Positions 35,708-44,710 of a DNA stretch of 64,000 bases are shown piece after piece. The notes under the pieces were generated by a model. The model saw nothing but the letters and a program-made list of their open reading frames with translations. It was not told the origin of the DNA and made no database searches. Location: the NCBI RefSeq assembly GCF_009363715.1, contig NZ_CP045404.1, positions 960,001-1,024,000 of the forward strand, read 5' to 3'. This DNA is from Roseovarius sp. THAF9 (GTDB lineage: Bacteria > Pseudomonadota > Alphaproteobacteria > Rhodobacterales > Rhodobacteraceae). Numbering within the stretch: the stretch's first letter is position 1; each line of letters opens with the position of its first letter. Position numbers and translations under genes: made by a program.

Positions 35708-36385
35708 TTAGCCCGTGGGCATAACGACCATTTCCCGCACATCGGCGCGTTGGGGCTGGTCGAGGGCAAAGACCACGGCTTCGGCGATATCCTCTGGCTT
35801 CAGCTTGTCGGGTTTGGCTTCGTCGAAGAACGGCGTATCCACCATGCCGGGGCAGATCACGGTGCAACGGCCGCCCCATTCGCGCATTTCCTGGCTAAGG
35901 TTTCCAGCGAAGCCTTGGACAAACCACTTGGAGGCGCCATAAATCGAGCCGGGCAGATTGATCTTGCCCGCCACCGAGCCGGTAAGCACGGCGTGCCCCT
36001 TGGATTTTTGCAGATGCGGGAACGCGGCCTTAATGGTGTAGAGCAGACCGTTGATGTTGAGATCGAGCATCTTGCGCCATTCGTCGGGATCGCCGTTTTC
36101 AACGCCCGGCGTGTCGAGCCCGCGCCCGGCATTGGCGAAAACTGCGTCGAGGCCACCGAAATGATCGGCGGCGCTGTCGATGGAGTTTTTCAGTTCCTCC
36201 ATGTCCGTGACGTCGCCGGCCAAGGCAAGAGCGTGGCCGTCCCCAAGCTCCGAAGCCAGCGCGTCGAGCTTATCCTTGCTGCGTGCAAAGAGCGCGACGT
36301 TCCAGCCGGATGCGACGGCCTTGCGGGCGGTTTCAGCGCCGATGCCGGTGGAGGCGCCGGTTATGAAGAGTGTCTTGCGGGGCAT
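35708..36385 (-). CDS. Short-chain dehydrogenase/reductase (SDR)
   Basis: This 225-residue protein is a classical SDR: cofactor motif TGASTGIG (residues 9-16), NAG (FANAGRG), catalytic Ser in LTGSVAG and YxxxK as YGASK near 148. The Arg-containing FARSKDK at the end of beta-2 suggests NADP(H). The substrate is unknown; family relatives act on 3-hydroxy acids such as 3-hydroxypropionate or serine. The nearest neighbours are the YjbQ gene and nrdR, neither an obvious partner. Confidence 0.88.
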   Translation of the reverse strand: MPRKTLFITGASTGIGAETARKAVASGWNVALFARSKDKLDALASELGDGHALALAGDVTDMEELKNSIDSAADHFGGLDAVFANAGRGLDTPGVENGDPDEWRKMLDLNINGLLYTIKAAFPHLQKSKGHAVLTGSVAGKINLPGSIYGASKWFVQGFAGNLSQEMREWGGRCTVICPGMVDTPFFDEAKPDKLKPEDIAEAVVFALDQPQRADVREMVVMPTG

Positions 36386-36551
36386 GATAATCCTTTTGAG
36401 TCGGGTTTATTTTGTTCTCTGGAATGGCAACGAACCAATCCGGAAAGCGTTCCCCGGGCGCTTCGTCGCAGCCACAAGGGCCCAAAACGACGCTCGATGT
36501 TGCGACTGAATTTGCCCTCTACCCAAAACTTTGCGGCTGCCCTATAGTAGC

Positions 36552-36560
36552 TGTGGATAA
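36552..36560 (-). promoter_or_regulatory. Perfect DnaA box upstream of nrdR
   Basis: TGTGGATAA is the reverse complement of the consensus DnaA box TTATCCACA. It lies 53 bases before the nrdR ATG in the 228-bp gap after the SDR gene. DnaA might link expression of the ribonucleotide-reductase regulator to replication; one box alone is modest evidence. Confidence 0.4.
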
Positions 36561-36613
36561 TTGGGCAATAGACCCATGACCATCAGAGGCAGAGAAGAAA
36601 AGGGGATCGGCCG

Positions 36614-37090
36614 ATGCGCTGCCCGTTTTGCGGAAATATCGACACTCAAGTGAAGGATTCACGCCCGGCAGAGGATCACGTTTCGATCCGGCGGAGGCGA
36701 TTTTGCCCGGCCTGTGGTGGCCGGTTTACCACATATGAGCGCGTGCAGTTGCGCGACTTGGTGGTGGTGAAAACGAACGGTCGGCGCGAGGATTTCGACC
36801 GCGACAAGCTGGAACGGTCGATCCGAATCGCCTTGCAGAAACGCCCGGTCGAGCCGGAGCGGGTGGAGCAGATGATTTCCGGCATAGTGCGGCGGCTGGA
36901 AAGCCTCGGCGAGACGGATATTCCGTCAAAGACCGTGGGCGAGATCGTCATGGAAAGCCTGGCGCGGATCGACACCGTGGCCTATGTTCGCTTTGCCAGT
37001 GTTTACAAGAACTTCCAGGCGGCAGACGATTTCGACAAGTTCGTAAGTGAGTTGCGGCCCGGTGCGGTGGAAGAGCCCGGCGAGACGTGA
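36614..37090 (+). CDS. nrdR: Transcriptional repressor NrdR
   Basis: NrdR represses ribonucleotide reductase genes by sensing ATP and dATP. The 158-residue protein has the zinc ribbon MRCPFCGN ... [12 protein letters not shown] (residues 1-41) and an ATP-cone domain ([20 protein letters not shown] from about 50). AGAAAAGGGGATC precedes the ATG. The stop overlaps the ribD GTG start, the nrdR-ribD pairing common in alphaproteobacteria. Confidence 0.97.
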   Translation: MRCPFCGNIDTQVKDSRPAEDHVSIRRRRFCPACGGRFTTYERVQLRDLVVVKTNGRREDFDRDKLERSIRIALQKRPVEPERVEQMISGIVRRLESLGETDIPSKTVGEIVMESLARIDTVAYVRFASVYKNFQAADDFDKFVSELRPGAVEEPGET

Positions 37091-38199
37091 GCTCGGACGG
37101 CATCCGCTTTCTCAGGCTGGCATTGGGCCTTGGGCGTCGCGGCCTGGGCCGGACCTGGCCCAACCCTGCCGTGGGCTGCGTGATCGTGAAGGATGGGCGC
37201 ATCGTGGGGCGCGGCACGACGGGCCTTGGCGGGCGGCCGCATGCCGAGCGTATCGCGCTTGAACAGGCCGGCATGGCGGCAGAGGGGGCCACGGCCTATG
37301 TCAGCCTGGAGCCGTGCGCCCACCACGGACGGACGCCACCCTGTACCGACGCTATCATAGCGGCCCGGATCGCACGGGTGGTGGTGGCTATTGGCGACCC
37401 CGATCCGCGTGTCTCGGGCCGCGGTTTTGCAGCGCTGCGTGAGGCCGGGATCGTGGTCGAGATCGGACATTGCGCGGCGGAGGCCCAGTATGACCTTGGC
37501 GGGTTCCTGAGCCGGATGACGCGGGGACGCCCTGAAGTGACGCTTAAGCTTGCCACGTCGTTTGACGGGCGGATCGCCACCGCCAGCGGGCACAGCCAGT
37601 GGATCACCGGACCGCAGGCGCGGCGCTGGGTGCATGCTGCGCGGGCGCGTCACGACGCCGTCATGGTCGGTGCGGGCACGGCGCGGGCGGACGACCCGTC
37701 ACTGACGGTGCGCGACATGGGGGTCGACCATCAGCCCGTGCGCGTGGTGGTGTCGCGCAGGCTGGATGTGCCGCTGATGTCGAACCTGGCGCGAACGGCA
37801 TCGGAGGTGCCGGTCTGGATGTGCCACGGGCCCGACGCGGATGCCGCGTTGGTCGAGGCATGGCGGGGACTTGGCGCCGAAATGGTACCCTGCGGATTAT
37901 CGGGACGGCAGCTGGATATGGGGTCTGTCCTGGACGAGTTGGGGCGGCGCGGGCTGACCCGGATTTTTTGCGAAGGCGGCGGGGCGCTGTCGGCATCGCT
38001 CTTGGCCGAAGGGCTGGTCGATCGGATGGCCGGGATCACGGCAGGGTTTGCGATGGGGGCCGAGGGCCTACCGGGGATTGGAGCGCTGGGGCTTGATCGG
38101 CTGGACGGGGCGAGCCGCTTCGATCTTGTCGAACAGACGGCGTTGGGTGAAGATGTTTTGCACGTCTGGGTTGCAAGGCAATCGGCCGAGTGCCTATAG
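37087..38199 (+). CDS. ribD: Riboflavin biosynthesis deaminase/reductase RibD
   Basis: RibD performs two early steps of riboflavin synthesis: deamination and then NADPH-dependent reduction of the pyrimidine. The 370-residue protein has the deaminase zinc site (HAERIALEQ near 55, [12 protein letters not shown] near 77) and the C-terminal reductase domain from about 150 ([33 protein letters not shown]). It starts with GTG overlapping the nrdR stop (GTGA). The next pathway enzyme, RibE, is about 12 kb away. Confidence 0.95.
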   Translation: MSSDGIRFLRLALGLGRRGLGRTWPNPAVGCVIVKDGRIVGRGTTGLGGRPHAERIALEQAGMAAEGATAYVSLEPCAHHGRTPPCTDAIIAARIARVVVAIGDPDPRVSGRGFAALREAGIVVEIGHCAAEAQYDLGGFLSRMTRGRPEVTLKLATSFDGRIATASGHSQWITGPQARRWVHAARARHDAVMVGAGTARADDPSLTVRDMGVDHQPVRVVVSRRLDVPLMSNLARTASEVPVWMCHGPDADAALVEAWRGLGAEMVPCGLSGRQLDMGSVLDELGRRGLTRIFCEGGGALSASLLAEGLVDRMAGITAGFAMGAEGLPGIGALGLDRLDGASRFDLVEQTALGEDVLHVWVARQSAECL

Positions 38200-38232
38200 A
38201 ATGAAGGTGGTCCGGCGAAGGAGGAGCCGGGA

Positions 38233-39267
38233 ATGATCAGGGGAACATGCGTAGCAATTGTGATGCTCTGGCTTTGGGTCGGGGCCGCTTTCGCGCAGGC
38301 TGCGTTTGACGCAGCGGTGGCGCTTTGGCTTTCGGGCGACGATTCCCAGAGCTTGCCGCAGCTGGCGCAGCTGGCCCGCGAAGGACACAGCGACGCGCGT
38401 ATCCTGCTGGCCCGGATCGAGACGATGGATCGCGGACCGTCGCCCTATCGCATGCGGTTGGAGCCGGACGCGCGGCGGACGCTGTTTCGCGATATGTCGG
38501 GCAACACCCGGTTTGGGCGCAGCTGGCTGGCGGTAGAGTCAAACGAAGGCAACCGGCTTGCCGAGATGTTCCTGCGTTCGCGCAAGCCGTTCCTGCAATT
38601 GCAGACGCATTTCGCGTTGTGGCAGGCGGGCGAGCAGCAGGCCACGGATTATCCGACGCGGATCGCGGCGCTCTATGGGTCGCGCGCGATGCGCGAGAAA
38701 CTGGTGGCCAGCGAGACGGTCCTGCCCGAGATGCGCCCCTACTTGGCCTTCCTCGCCGACACGCCCGAGCCGCAGGCCGATGGCATGGCGGCGTTGCGCC
38801 ACATGCTGTCGCTGGGCCCGGAAGTGGTGAGCGCGGACGACCCGGAGACGCTGGGCATGGCGCAGTTCCTGGCGCTGGGCTTTGGTTTCGGGGACATGAG
38901 CGCGGGCAACAGGTGGCGCAAGCCGGTCGAGGATTGGGTGCTGCGGGACCTGTCGGCGCGCCCGATCGCCGATCTGTGCCGCGCGGAATGCCCGAACCAG
39001 GCCGGCGCCTGCGGGGTGGCGCTTCTGGCGCTGACAGGCGGGTTCTACGAGGTGTCGCGGCTCGACAGCCCTTATGAAAAGGTGATCCCGCAGGCGCAGT
39101 TCCTGAACAGCCCGCGGGCGCGGATCATGACTCTGCGCCGTGCCGCTCTGGCGCGCGACGAGCCGAACCAGAAATACCTGTCGGACCGTCCCGGGATGTC
39201 GCGCCTGTCAAGCTGTGCCGCGGTGCTGGTACTGCGCGAGCGGGCCGCCTACAAGCGGATCCGCTGA
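38233..39267 (+). CDS. Secreted protein of unknown function
   Basis: This 344-residue protein starts with a signal peptide (MIRGTCVAIVMLWLWVGAAFAQ, probable cleavage after AFA). The mature N-terminal part (DSQSLPQLAQLAREGHSDARILLARI) looks like a short helical repeat of the Sel1/TPR kind. Four cysteines cluster in the second half (LCRAECPNQAGACG). AAGGAGGAGCC precedes the ATG. It follows ribD by 33 bases and may share its transcript. I cannot name a function. Confidence 0.7.
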   Translation: MIRGTCVAIVMLWLWVGAAFAQAAFDAAVALWLSGDDSQSLPQLAQLAREGHSDARILLARIETMDRGPSPYRMRLEPDARRTLFRDMSGNTRFGRSWLAVESNEGNRLAEMFLRSRKPFLQLQTHFALWQAGEQQATDYPTRIAALYGSRAMREKLVASETVLPEMRPYLAFLADTPEPQADGMAALRHMLSLGPEVVSADDPETLGMAQFLALGFGFGDMSAGNRWRKPVEDWVLRDLSARPIADLCRAECPNQAGACGVALLALTGGFYEVSRLDSPYEKVIPQAQFLNSPRARIMTLRRAALARDEPNQKYLSDRPGMSRLSSCAAVLVLRERAAYKRIR

Positions 39268-39278
39268 GCGCGCGGCCG

Positions 39279-40241
39279 TCAATCGAAAGTGATGTCGAAG
39301 AGTGCGCCTCGCTTGGACGGCAGCAGCGCGATGTCACCCCCGGCGGCGCCGAGCATGGTGCGCACGATGGCCAGCCCCATTCCGGTGCCACCCGTGGCGC
39401 GGCGGGTTGTGAAGAACGGCTCGAAAATGCGGGCGCGGTTGCCCTCGGCGATGCCGGGCCCGTCATCCTGCACGGTAAAGCCGTTCTCGGTGCCCGTGAC
39501 CTTTAGCTGCCGGGCACCATGCGCGGCCGCGTTTTGGCCAAGATGGGTCAGGATTGCGTGCAGGGCGTCTGGGTCAATCGGTACGGCGCGGTCGCGGTGC
39601 AAGTCGAGCACCAAGCCCGCATCGACCTTGTTCAGCGCCACGGAGAGCCGCGTCGGGCCGTGCCCCAGCGGGTCGCGCGCATTGGCCAGCCGGCGCAGCG
39701 CATCGAGAAGCACCTGCATCTTCTGGGCCGAGGTGCGGATCGTCTCGGTCAGCTTGGCGCGATCTTCCGTGGGCATGTCGTCTTCGAGCAGTTCGGTGGC
39801 GCCGATCAGGCTGGTGAGCGGCGACTTGAGCTCGTGGGTGACGTGGTTTGTATAGGCGCGCAGGCCGGCCTCCCGGTCCTGAAGGGTGCTGCCCATGTCG
39901 AGCACCGCCTGGCCCAGAGCAGTCAGTTCCGGCGTGCCGAAATGCCGGGGCAGGGGGGCGTCGTCGCGCCCGTCCTTGACGGCCTTGGCATGGGCGGTCA
40001 GCGCGTAGACCGGTCGCAGGACCAGCCGCCACAGAAGAAAGGCCAGCAGAAGGGTCGTGACCACGGCCAGAGTGCCGATCAGCAGGGTAGTCTCGCCCCA
40101 GCCGAGGATAAAGCCCGCGACCTTGAAATAGCCGATGGCGATGACCGGAAGCACCAGCACCGCCGAGAGTGTGCCGCCGATCACAAGAGCCAGAGGCGGC
40201 CGCCATTTCCGGCGGATGCGCTGTTTTACGCGGTCTGGCAT
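39279..40241 (-). CDS. Sensor histidine kinase
   Basis: This 320-residue kinase starts at ATG 40241 (MPDRVKQRIRR); an upstream extension belongs to the overlapping regulator gene. Two membrane helices (about 20-40 and 52-72) enclose only a very short external loop, so little periplasmic sensing domain exists. A HAMP-like linker is followed by the phospho-acceptor box THELKSPLTSL (His near 150), then ATPase boxes N (GQNAAAHGA), G1 (DDGPGIAEG) and G2 (GGTGMGLAI). The start overlaps the response regulator end by 16 bases. Confidence 0.93.
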   Translation of the reverse strand: MPDRVKQRIRRKWRPPLALVIGGTLSAVLVLPVIAIGYFKVAGFILGWGETTLLIGTLAVVTTLLLAFLLWRLVLRPVYALTAHAKAVKDGRDDAPLPRHFGTPELTALGQAVLDMGSTLQDREAGLRAYTNHVTHELKSPLTSLIGATELLEDDMPTEDRAKLTETIRTSAQKMQVLLDALRRLANARDPLGHGPTRLSVALNKVDAGLVLDLHRDRAVPIDPDALHAILTHLGQNAAAHGARQLKVTGTENGFTVQDDGPGIAEGNRARIFEPFFTTRRATGGTGMGLAIVRTMLGAAGGDIALLPSKRGALFDITFD

Positions 40242-40918
40242 GCGCCCATCCGGATCCCGACCCCGTGCACTGTTTCGATGGCGTTGTCGCATCCCGCCTC
40301 GGCCAGCTTGGCGCGCAGGTTGCGCAGGTGACTGTCGAGAGTGCGGTCCGACACATGGATTGTCGGCCCATAGACCGCGTCGGTCAGTTGGGCCTTGGTG
40401 GCCACGTGAGCGGGGCGGGTCATGAGGTGTTCGAGCAGCGACATCTCGCGGGCCGTCAGAGCGACGGTCTGGGTGCCGAAACTGCACAGGTGCCGCTCGG
40501 GGTCGAGGCGAAGGGCGCCGTGGCTGAGCGGCTGGGTCACGCCGGTGACCGGGCCTTGTTCGGTGCGCTTGAGAATGGCGCGGATGCGGGCCACCAGTTC
40601 GCGCGGCGAGAAGGGTTTGGTCACGTAGTCGTCGCCGCCCAGCTCAAAACCGAGGACGCGGTCGATCTCTTCGTCGCGGGCGGTCAGGAAAAGCACGGGT
40701 GTGTCGTGGTCGGCGCGCAGGCGGCGGCACATCTCCAGCCCGTCCATCTCGGGCAGGCCGATATCCAGCACGATGAGGTCGGCCTTGCCGCTGCGGGCCT
40801 TGGCCAGCCCCTCGGCCCCGTCGCCGGCCTCGGCCACGTCGTGCCCTGCCTTTTTCAGGGCGATGCGCAGCACATCGCGGATCTGGGGGTCGTCGTCGAC
40901 GATCAGGATATGGCTCAT
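40226..40918 (-). CDS. OmpR-family response regulator
   Basis: This 230-residue regulator has an N-terminal receiver domain with acidic DDD at residues 8-10, phospho-acceptor Asp in LIVLDIG (near 52) and Lys in YVTKPF (near 101), and a C-terminal winged helix (VALTAREMSLLEHLMTR, then RTLDSHLRNLRAKL). It is paired with the overlapping sensor kinase downstream and overlaps a small membrane-protein gene upstream by four bases (ATGA). Target genes are not evident. Confidence 0.95.
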   Translation of the reverse strand: MSHILIVDDDPQIRDVLRIALKKAGHDVAEAGDGAEGLAKARSGKADLIVLDIGLPEMDGLEMCRRLRADHDTPVLFLTARDEEIDRVLGFELGGDDYVTKPFSPRELVARIRAILKRTEQGPVTGVTQPLSHGALRLDPERHLCSFGTQTVALTAREMSLLEHLMTRPAHVATKAQLTDAVYGPTIHVSDRTLDSHLRNLRAKLAEAGCDNAIETVHGVGIRMGACQTA

Positions 40919-41127
40919 TCTTCGATCCGCAGGCGTACTGTTTCGGGCATGAAGCTAGGCGATCGGTCGGGTTTGGAAAAGCCCTGTCGTTCCGGCGAAG
41001 TCGCGTGGGTCGTGCCAGACATGGCGAGGCCTGACAGGATGACGAGGCCGAGTGCGAGAAGCAGGGCGCGGCGCTGCCGGAGCCGGGCACGGTGAACGCG
41101 GGGTTCGCATAGAAAGGCGTGTCGCAT
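40915..41127 (-). CDS. Small membrane or secreted protein leading the two-component operon
   Basis: This gene encodes 70 residues with an AGAGGAGA ribosome-binding site and a stop that overlaps the response-regulator start as ATGA, strong signs that it is translated. It has a basic N-terminus (ARLRQRRALLL), one hydrophobic helix (about 21-40) that is either a membrane anchor or a signal peptide, and a polar tail ending PETVRLRIEE. The kinase has almost no periplasmic domain, so this protein could supply a sensing or modulating role. That is inference. Confidence 0.7.
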   Translation of the reverse strand: MRHAFLCEPRVHRARLRQRRALLLALGLVILSGLAMSGTTHATSPERQGFSKPDRSPSFMPETVRLRIEE

Positions 41128-41307
41128 GGGGTCTCCTCTGGCTGGGAATGTGGTGTTTGTGGGGGCAGGCTAGGGCAAGGATGTGCACCGGTCGGCGGCG
41201 CGGTTGTGCAGGTTTTGTGCAGGTGCGCCTGCGCCCGGCTGCGGCTTGCCAAGGGGCGGCGTGCATGCGACGCTTCGCAGGTGATTTTCCATGCTTGAAC
41301 GGTGGCC

Positions 41308-42297
41308 ATGACGATCCGGACAGAGACCGCGCAGACGCATCTGCCGCAGACGCTGGAGCCGCGCAACGCGGGCGTGCCGCTGGATCTTGACCAAGTGGCG
41401 GCGGTCGCGGTGAACACTTCGGCGGTCGAGCGTCGGGCAGGCACGTTGCCGGGGCGTCGGACGGTCAAGAAGGACTACCAGGCGGCGTGGCTGTGCCGGG
41501 CGATCAGCTGTATCGACCTGACGACGCTTTCGGGGGACGACACGGCGGGTCGGGTCGCGCGGCTCTGCGCCAAGGCGCGCCAGCCGGTGCGCGCAGACCT
41601 GCTGTACGCCTTGGGAATGGAAGGGCTGAGCGTGGGTGCGGTCTGTGTTTATCACGATATGGTCGCGCCGGCCCGACGGGCGCTGGAGGGCAGCGGAATT
41701 CCGGTGGCCGCGGTCTCGACCGGTTTTCCGGCGGGGCTGTCGCCGTTTCACCTGCGGCTGGCGGAGATCGAGGCCAGCGTGGCGGAAGGTGCCGACGAGA
41801 TCGACATCGTGATCTCGCGCCGGCATGTGCTGACCGGTGATTGGCAGGCGCTTTACGACGAGATGCAGGCCTTTCGCGCGGCCTGTCGCAACGCACATGT
41901 CAAGGCGATCCTGGCCACCGGGGAACTGGGCGGCCTGCGCAACGTGGCGCGGGCGTCGTTGGTCTGCATGATGGCGGGCGCGGATTTCATCAAGACATCG
42001 ACCGGCAAGGAAAGCGTGAACGCAACATTGCCGGTGACGCTGGTGATGCTGCGGGCGATCCGGGCCTATCACGCCGCGACGGGGTATCGCGTTGGATACA
42101 AGCCCGCCGGTGGCATCTCGAAGGCGAAGGATGCGCTGGTTTACCTGTCGATGATCAAAGAGGAATTGGGCGATCGGTGGCTGCGGCCTGACCTTTTCCG
42201 CTTTGGCGCGTCGAGTCTGCTCGGGGATATCGAGCGGCAGTTGGAGCACCACGTCACAGGGCGGTATTCGGCAGGGTGGCGGCATGGCTTGGGGTAA
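41308..42297 (+). CDS. deoC: Deoxyribose-phosphate aldolase
   Basis: DeoC splits 2-deoxyribose 5-phosphate into glyceraldehyde 3-phosphate and acetaldehyde during deoxynucleoside breakdown. The 329-residue protein (long for bacteria) has the Schiff-base lysine region DFIKTSTGKESVNATLP and the catalytic EIDIVISRRHVL. A GTG at 41302 is an alternative start. It is 36 bases before an ALDH16-like gene that could oxidise the acetaldehyde, so the two probably form one operon. Confidence 0.93.
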   Translation: MTIRTETAQTHLPQTLEPRNAGVPLDLDQVAAVAVNTSAVERRAGTLPGRRTVKKDYQAAWLCRAISCIDLTTLSGDDTAGRVARLCAKARQPVRADLLYALGMEGLSVGAVCVYHDMVAPARRALEGSGIPVAAVSTGFPAGLSPFHLRLAEIEASVAEGADEIDIVISRRHVLTGDWQALYDEMQAFRAACRNAHVKAILATGELGGLRNVARASLVCMMAGADFIKTSTGKESVNATLPVTLVMLRAIRAYHAATGYRVGYKPAGGISKAKDALVYLSMIKEELGDRWLRPDLFRFGASSLLGDIERQLEHHVTGRYSAGWRHGLG

Positions 42298-42333
42298 GCG
42301 GATGGAATTGAATAGTTCGGGAACGATGAAGCT

Positions 42334-44679
42334 ATGACCGTCAAGGAGATCTTCGAGAGCATGGAGTATGGCCCCGCGCCGGAAAGCGCCGCCGATGCCT
42401 ATGCCTGGCTGGTGGACCAGGGCGACAGGTTTGGGCATTTCATTGACGGGGCGTTCACAGCGCCCGGCGCGGGGTTCGAGGCGAAGAACCCGGCCACGGG
42501 CGAGGTGCTGGCGCTGCTGAGCCAGGCCAGTGCGGAGGACGTGGATGCCGCCGTGGCGGCGGCGCGGAAGGCACAGCCGAATTGGGAGCGCCTGGGCGGG
42601 CCCGGGCGGGCGCGGTACCTTTATGCGCTGGCGCGACTGGTGCAGAAGAACGCGCGGCTTTTCGCGGTGCTGGAGACGCTGGACAACGGCAAGCCGATCC
42701 GGGAGAGCCGCGACATCGACGTGCCCTTGGTGCACCGGCATTTCTATCATCACGCCGGGCTGGCGCAGTTGCTGGAGGTCGAGCGGCCGGACCGGCGGGC
42801 GCATGGCGTCTGCGGGCAGGTGATCCCGTGGAACTTCCCGCTTTTGATGCTGGCATGGAAAGTGGCACCGGCGCTGGCGGCGGGCAACACGGTGGTCCTG
42901 AAACCTGCCGAATGGACGTCACTGACAGCCCTTCTTTTCGCGGATATCTGCCGGCAGGCCGGGCTGCCGAAGGGGGTGGTCAATATCGTTACCGGCGACG
43001 GGGAGGTTGGCGAGCGCGTCGTCAAGCATAAGGGCGTGGACAAGGTGGCCTTTACCGGCTCGACCGACGTGGGGCGACGCATCCGGCAGCAGACGGCGGG
43101 GCAGGGTAAGGCGCTGACATTGGAGCTGGGCGGCAAGAGCGCCTACATCGTGTTCGAGGATGCGGATATCGACAGCGCCATAGAGGGGCTGGTCGACGCG
43201 ATCTGGTTGAATGGCGGCCAGGTCTGTTGCGCGGGCTCGCGCCTGCTGGTGCAGGAGGGGATCTCTGACGATTTTCAGGCGCGGCTGCGCGAGAGGATGG
43301 GCAAGCTGCGCATCGGCAACCCGCTGGACAAGTGCATCGACATCGGCGCGATGGCCGATCCGGTGCAGGTGGAGCGGGTGCGGCGACTGGTCGAGGGCAG
43401 AGCAGCGGGCGAGAGGTTTGCCGCGGCGGTCGAGATGCCGGAGACGGGCGCGTTCTATCCGCCGACGCTGATCTCCGGTCTGGCGCCGTCGGATGCGCTG
43501 ATGCAGCAAGAGATTTTCGGCCCGGTGCTTGTCTCGACCACGTTCCGGACACCCGCGGAAGCCGTCGCTTTGGCCAACAACACGCGCTACGGGCTGGCCG
43601 CGTCGGTCTGGTCGGAAAGCCTCAACCTGGCGCTGGACGTGGCGCCGAAGCTGGCGGCGGGCGTGGTCTGGGTGAACGGGAGCAACATGTTCGACGCGGC
43701 GGCACCCTTTGGTGGTGTGCGCGAAAGCGGGTTCGGGCGCGAAGGCGGCTGGGCGGGGCTGGATGCCTACCTGAAGCCGGCGGGGGCGCAAAAGGCACTG
43801 CGCCCGATCGCGGCGTTCACGGCAGGCACAAACGGTGTGGTCGAAGGAATGGACCGGACACCGAAGCTGTATATAGGGGGCAAGCAGGCGCGGCCCGACG
43901 GGGGGTATTCGCGCGTGGTCTACGGCAAGTCGGGCAAGTCGCTGGGGCAGGTGCCGGTGGCCAACCGCAAGGATATCCGCAACGCGGTGGAGGCCGCGCG
44001 CGGGGCGGCGGCCTGGGGCAGGACCAGCGGCCATGCGCGGGCGCAGATCCTGTATTACATGGCCGAGAACCTGTCGGCGCGAGCAGGCGATTTCGCCGGG
44101 GTGCTGAACGCCATGAGCGGCGGGCGCAGTGGTGCCGGTGAGGTGGAGGCCAGTGTCGACCGGCTGTTCACATGGGCGGCCTGGGCGGACAAGTTCGCGG
44201 GCGAAGCCGCCGCGGTGCCGATACGGGGGATGGCGCTGGCGCTACGGGAGCCGGTGGGCGTGATCGGTGCGCTCTGCCCGGATGAGGCGCCCTTGCTGGG
44301 GTTGGTGTCGGTGCTGGGGGCGGCGATGGCGATGGGCAATCGCGCCGTGCTGGTGGCATCAGAGCCGTTCCCGCTGGCGGCAATGGAACTGGTGCAGGTG
44401 CTGGAAACCTCGGACGTTCCGGCGGGCGTGGCAAACCTGGTGGTGGGGCCGATCGCGGAGCTTGCGCCGCACATGGCCGGACATGCGGATGTCGAGGCGG
44501 TCTGGAGCTTCGCCTCGACCGACCTGTCGGAGGTGATCGAGCGGGAGAGTGCCGGAAACCTCAAGCGGACATGGGTGAACAATGGGTGCGGGCGGGACTG
44601 GACCGCGCCGGGCGATTGCCGTGCCTTTCTGGAGGCGGCAACCGAGGTCAAGACGGTCTGGGTGCCTTACGGGGAGTGA
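42334..44679 (+). CDS. ALDH16-like two-domain aldehyde dehydrogenase
   Basis: This 781-residue protein joins two aldehyde dehydrogenase domains. The first (about 1-485) is complete: IPWNFPLLMLAWK, the general-base Glu in LELGGKSAYIV and the nucleophile in GGQVCCAGSR. The second (about 505-781) is shorter and has no matching catalytic Cys, as in the ALDH16 family, whose second domain is inactive and structural. Bacterial ALDH16 enzymes are known from Roseobacter relatives such as Loktanella. Placement after deoC suggests oxidation of acetaldehyde to acetate. Confidence 0.88.
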   Translation: MTVKEIFESMEYGPAPESAADAYAWLVDQGDRFGHFIDGAFTAPGAGFEAKNPATGEVLALLSQASAEDVDAAVAAARKAQPNWERLGGPGRARYLYALARLVQKNARLFAVLETLDNGKPIRESRDIDVPLVHRHFYHHAGLAQLLEVERPDRRAHGVCGQVIPWNFPLLMLAWKVAPALAAGNTVVLKPAEWTSLTALLFADICRQAGLPKGVVNIVTGDGEVGERVVKHKGVDKVAFTGSTDVGRRIRQQTAGQGKALTLELGGKSAYIVFEDADIDSAIEGLVDAIWLNGGQVCCAGSRLLVQEGISDDFQARLRERMGKLRIGNPLDKCIDIGAMADPVQVERVRRLVEGRAAGERFAAAVEMPETGAFYPPTLISGLAPSDALMQQEIFGPVLVSTTFRTPAEAVALANNTRYGLAASVWSESLNLALDVAPKLAAGVVWVNGSNMFDAAAPFGGVRESGFGREGGWAGLDAYLKPAGAQKALRPIAAFTAGTNGVVEGMDRTPKLYIGGKQARPDGGYSRVVYGKSGKSLGQVPVANRKDIRNAVEAARGAAAWGRTSGHARAQILYYMAENLSARAGDFAGVLNAMSGGRSGAGEVEASVDRLFTWAAWADKFAGEAAAVPIRGMALALREPVGVIGALCPDEAPLLGLVSVLGAAMAMGNRAVLVASEPFPLAAMELVQVLETSDVPAGVANLVVGPIAELAPHMAGHADVEAVWSFASTDLSEVIERESAGNLKRTWVNNGCGRDWTAPGDCRAFLEAATEVKTVWVPYGE

Positions 44680-44683
44680 GCGC

Positions 44684-44710
44684 GAGGTCCCGGATCAGGT
44701 CCGGGACGGG
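44684..44710. terminator. Palindromic repeat between convergent genes
   Basis: Eight-bp arms GTCCCGGA (44687-44694) and TCCGGGAC (44700-44707) with a 5-nt loop lie between the ends of the ALDH16-like and cupin genes. The flanks GAGG and GGG, and most of the stem, recur at 63121-63147. It may end both transcripts and may belong to a dispersed palindrome family. Confidence 0.55.
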
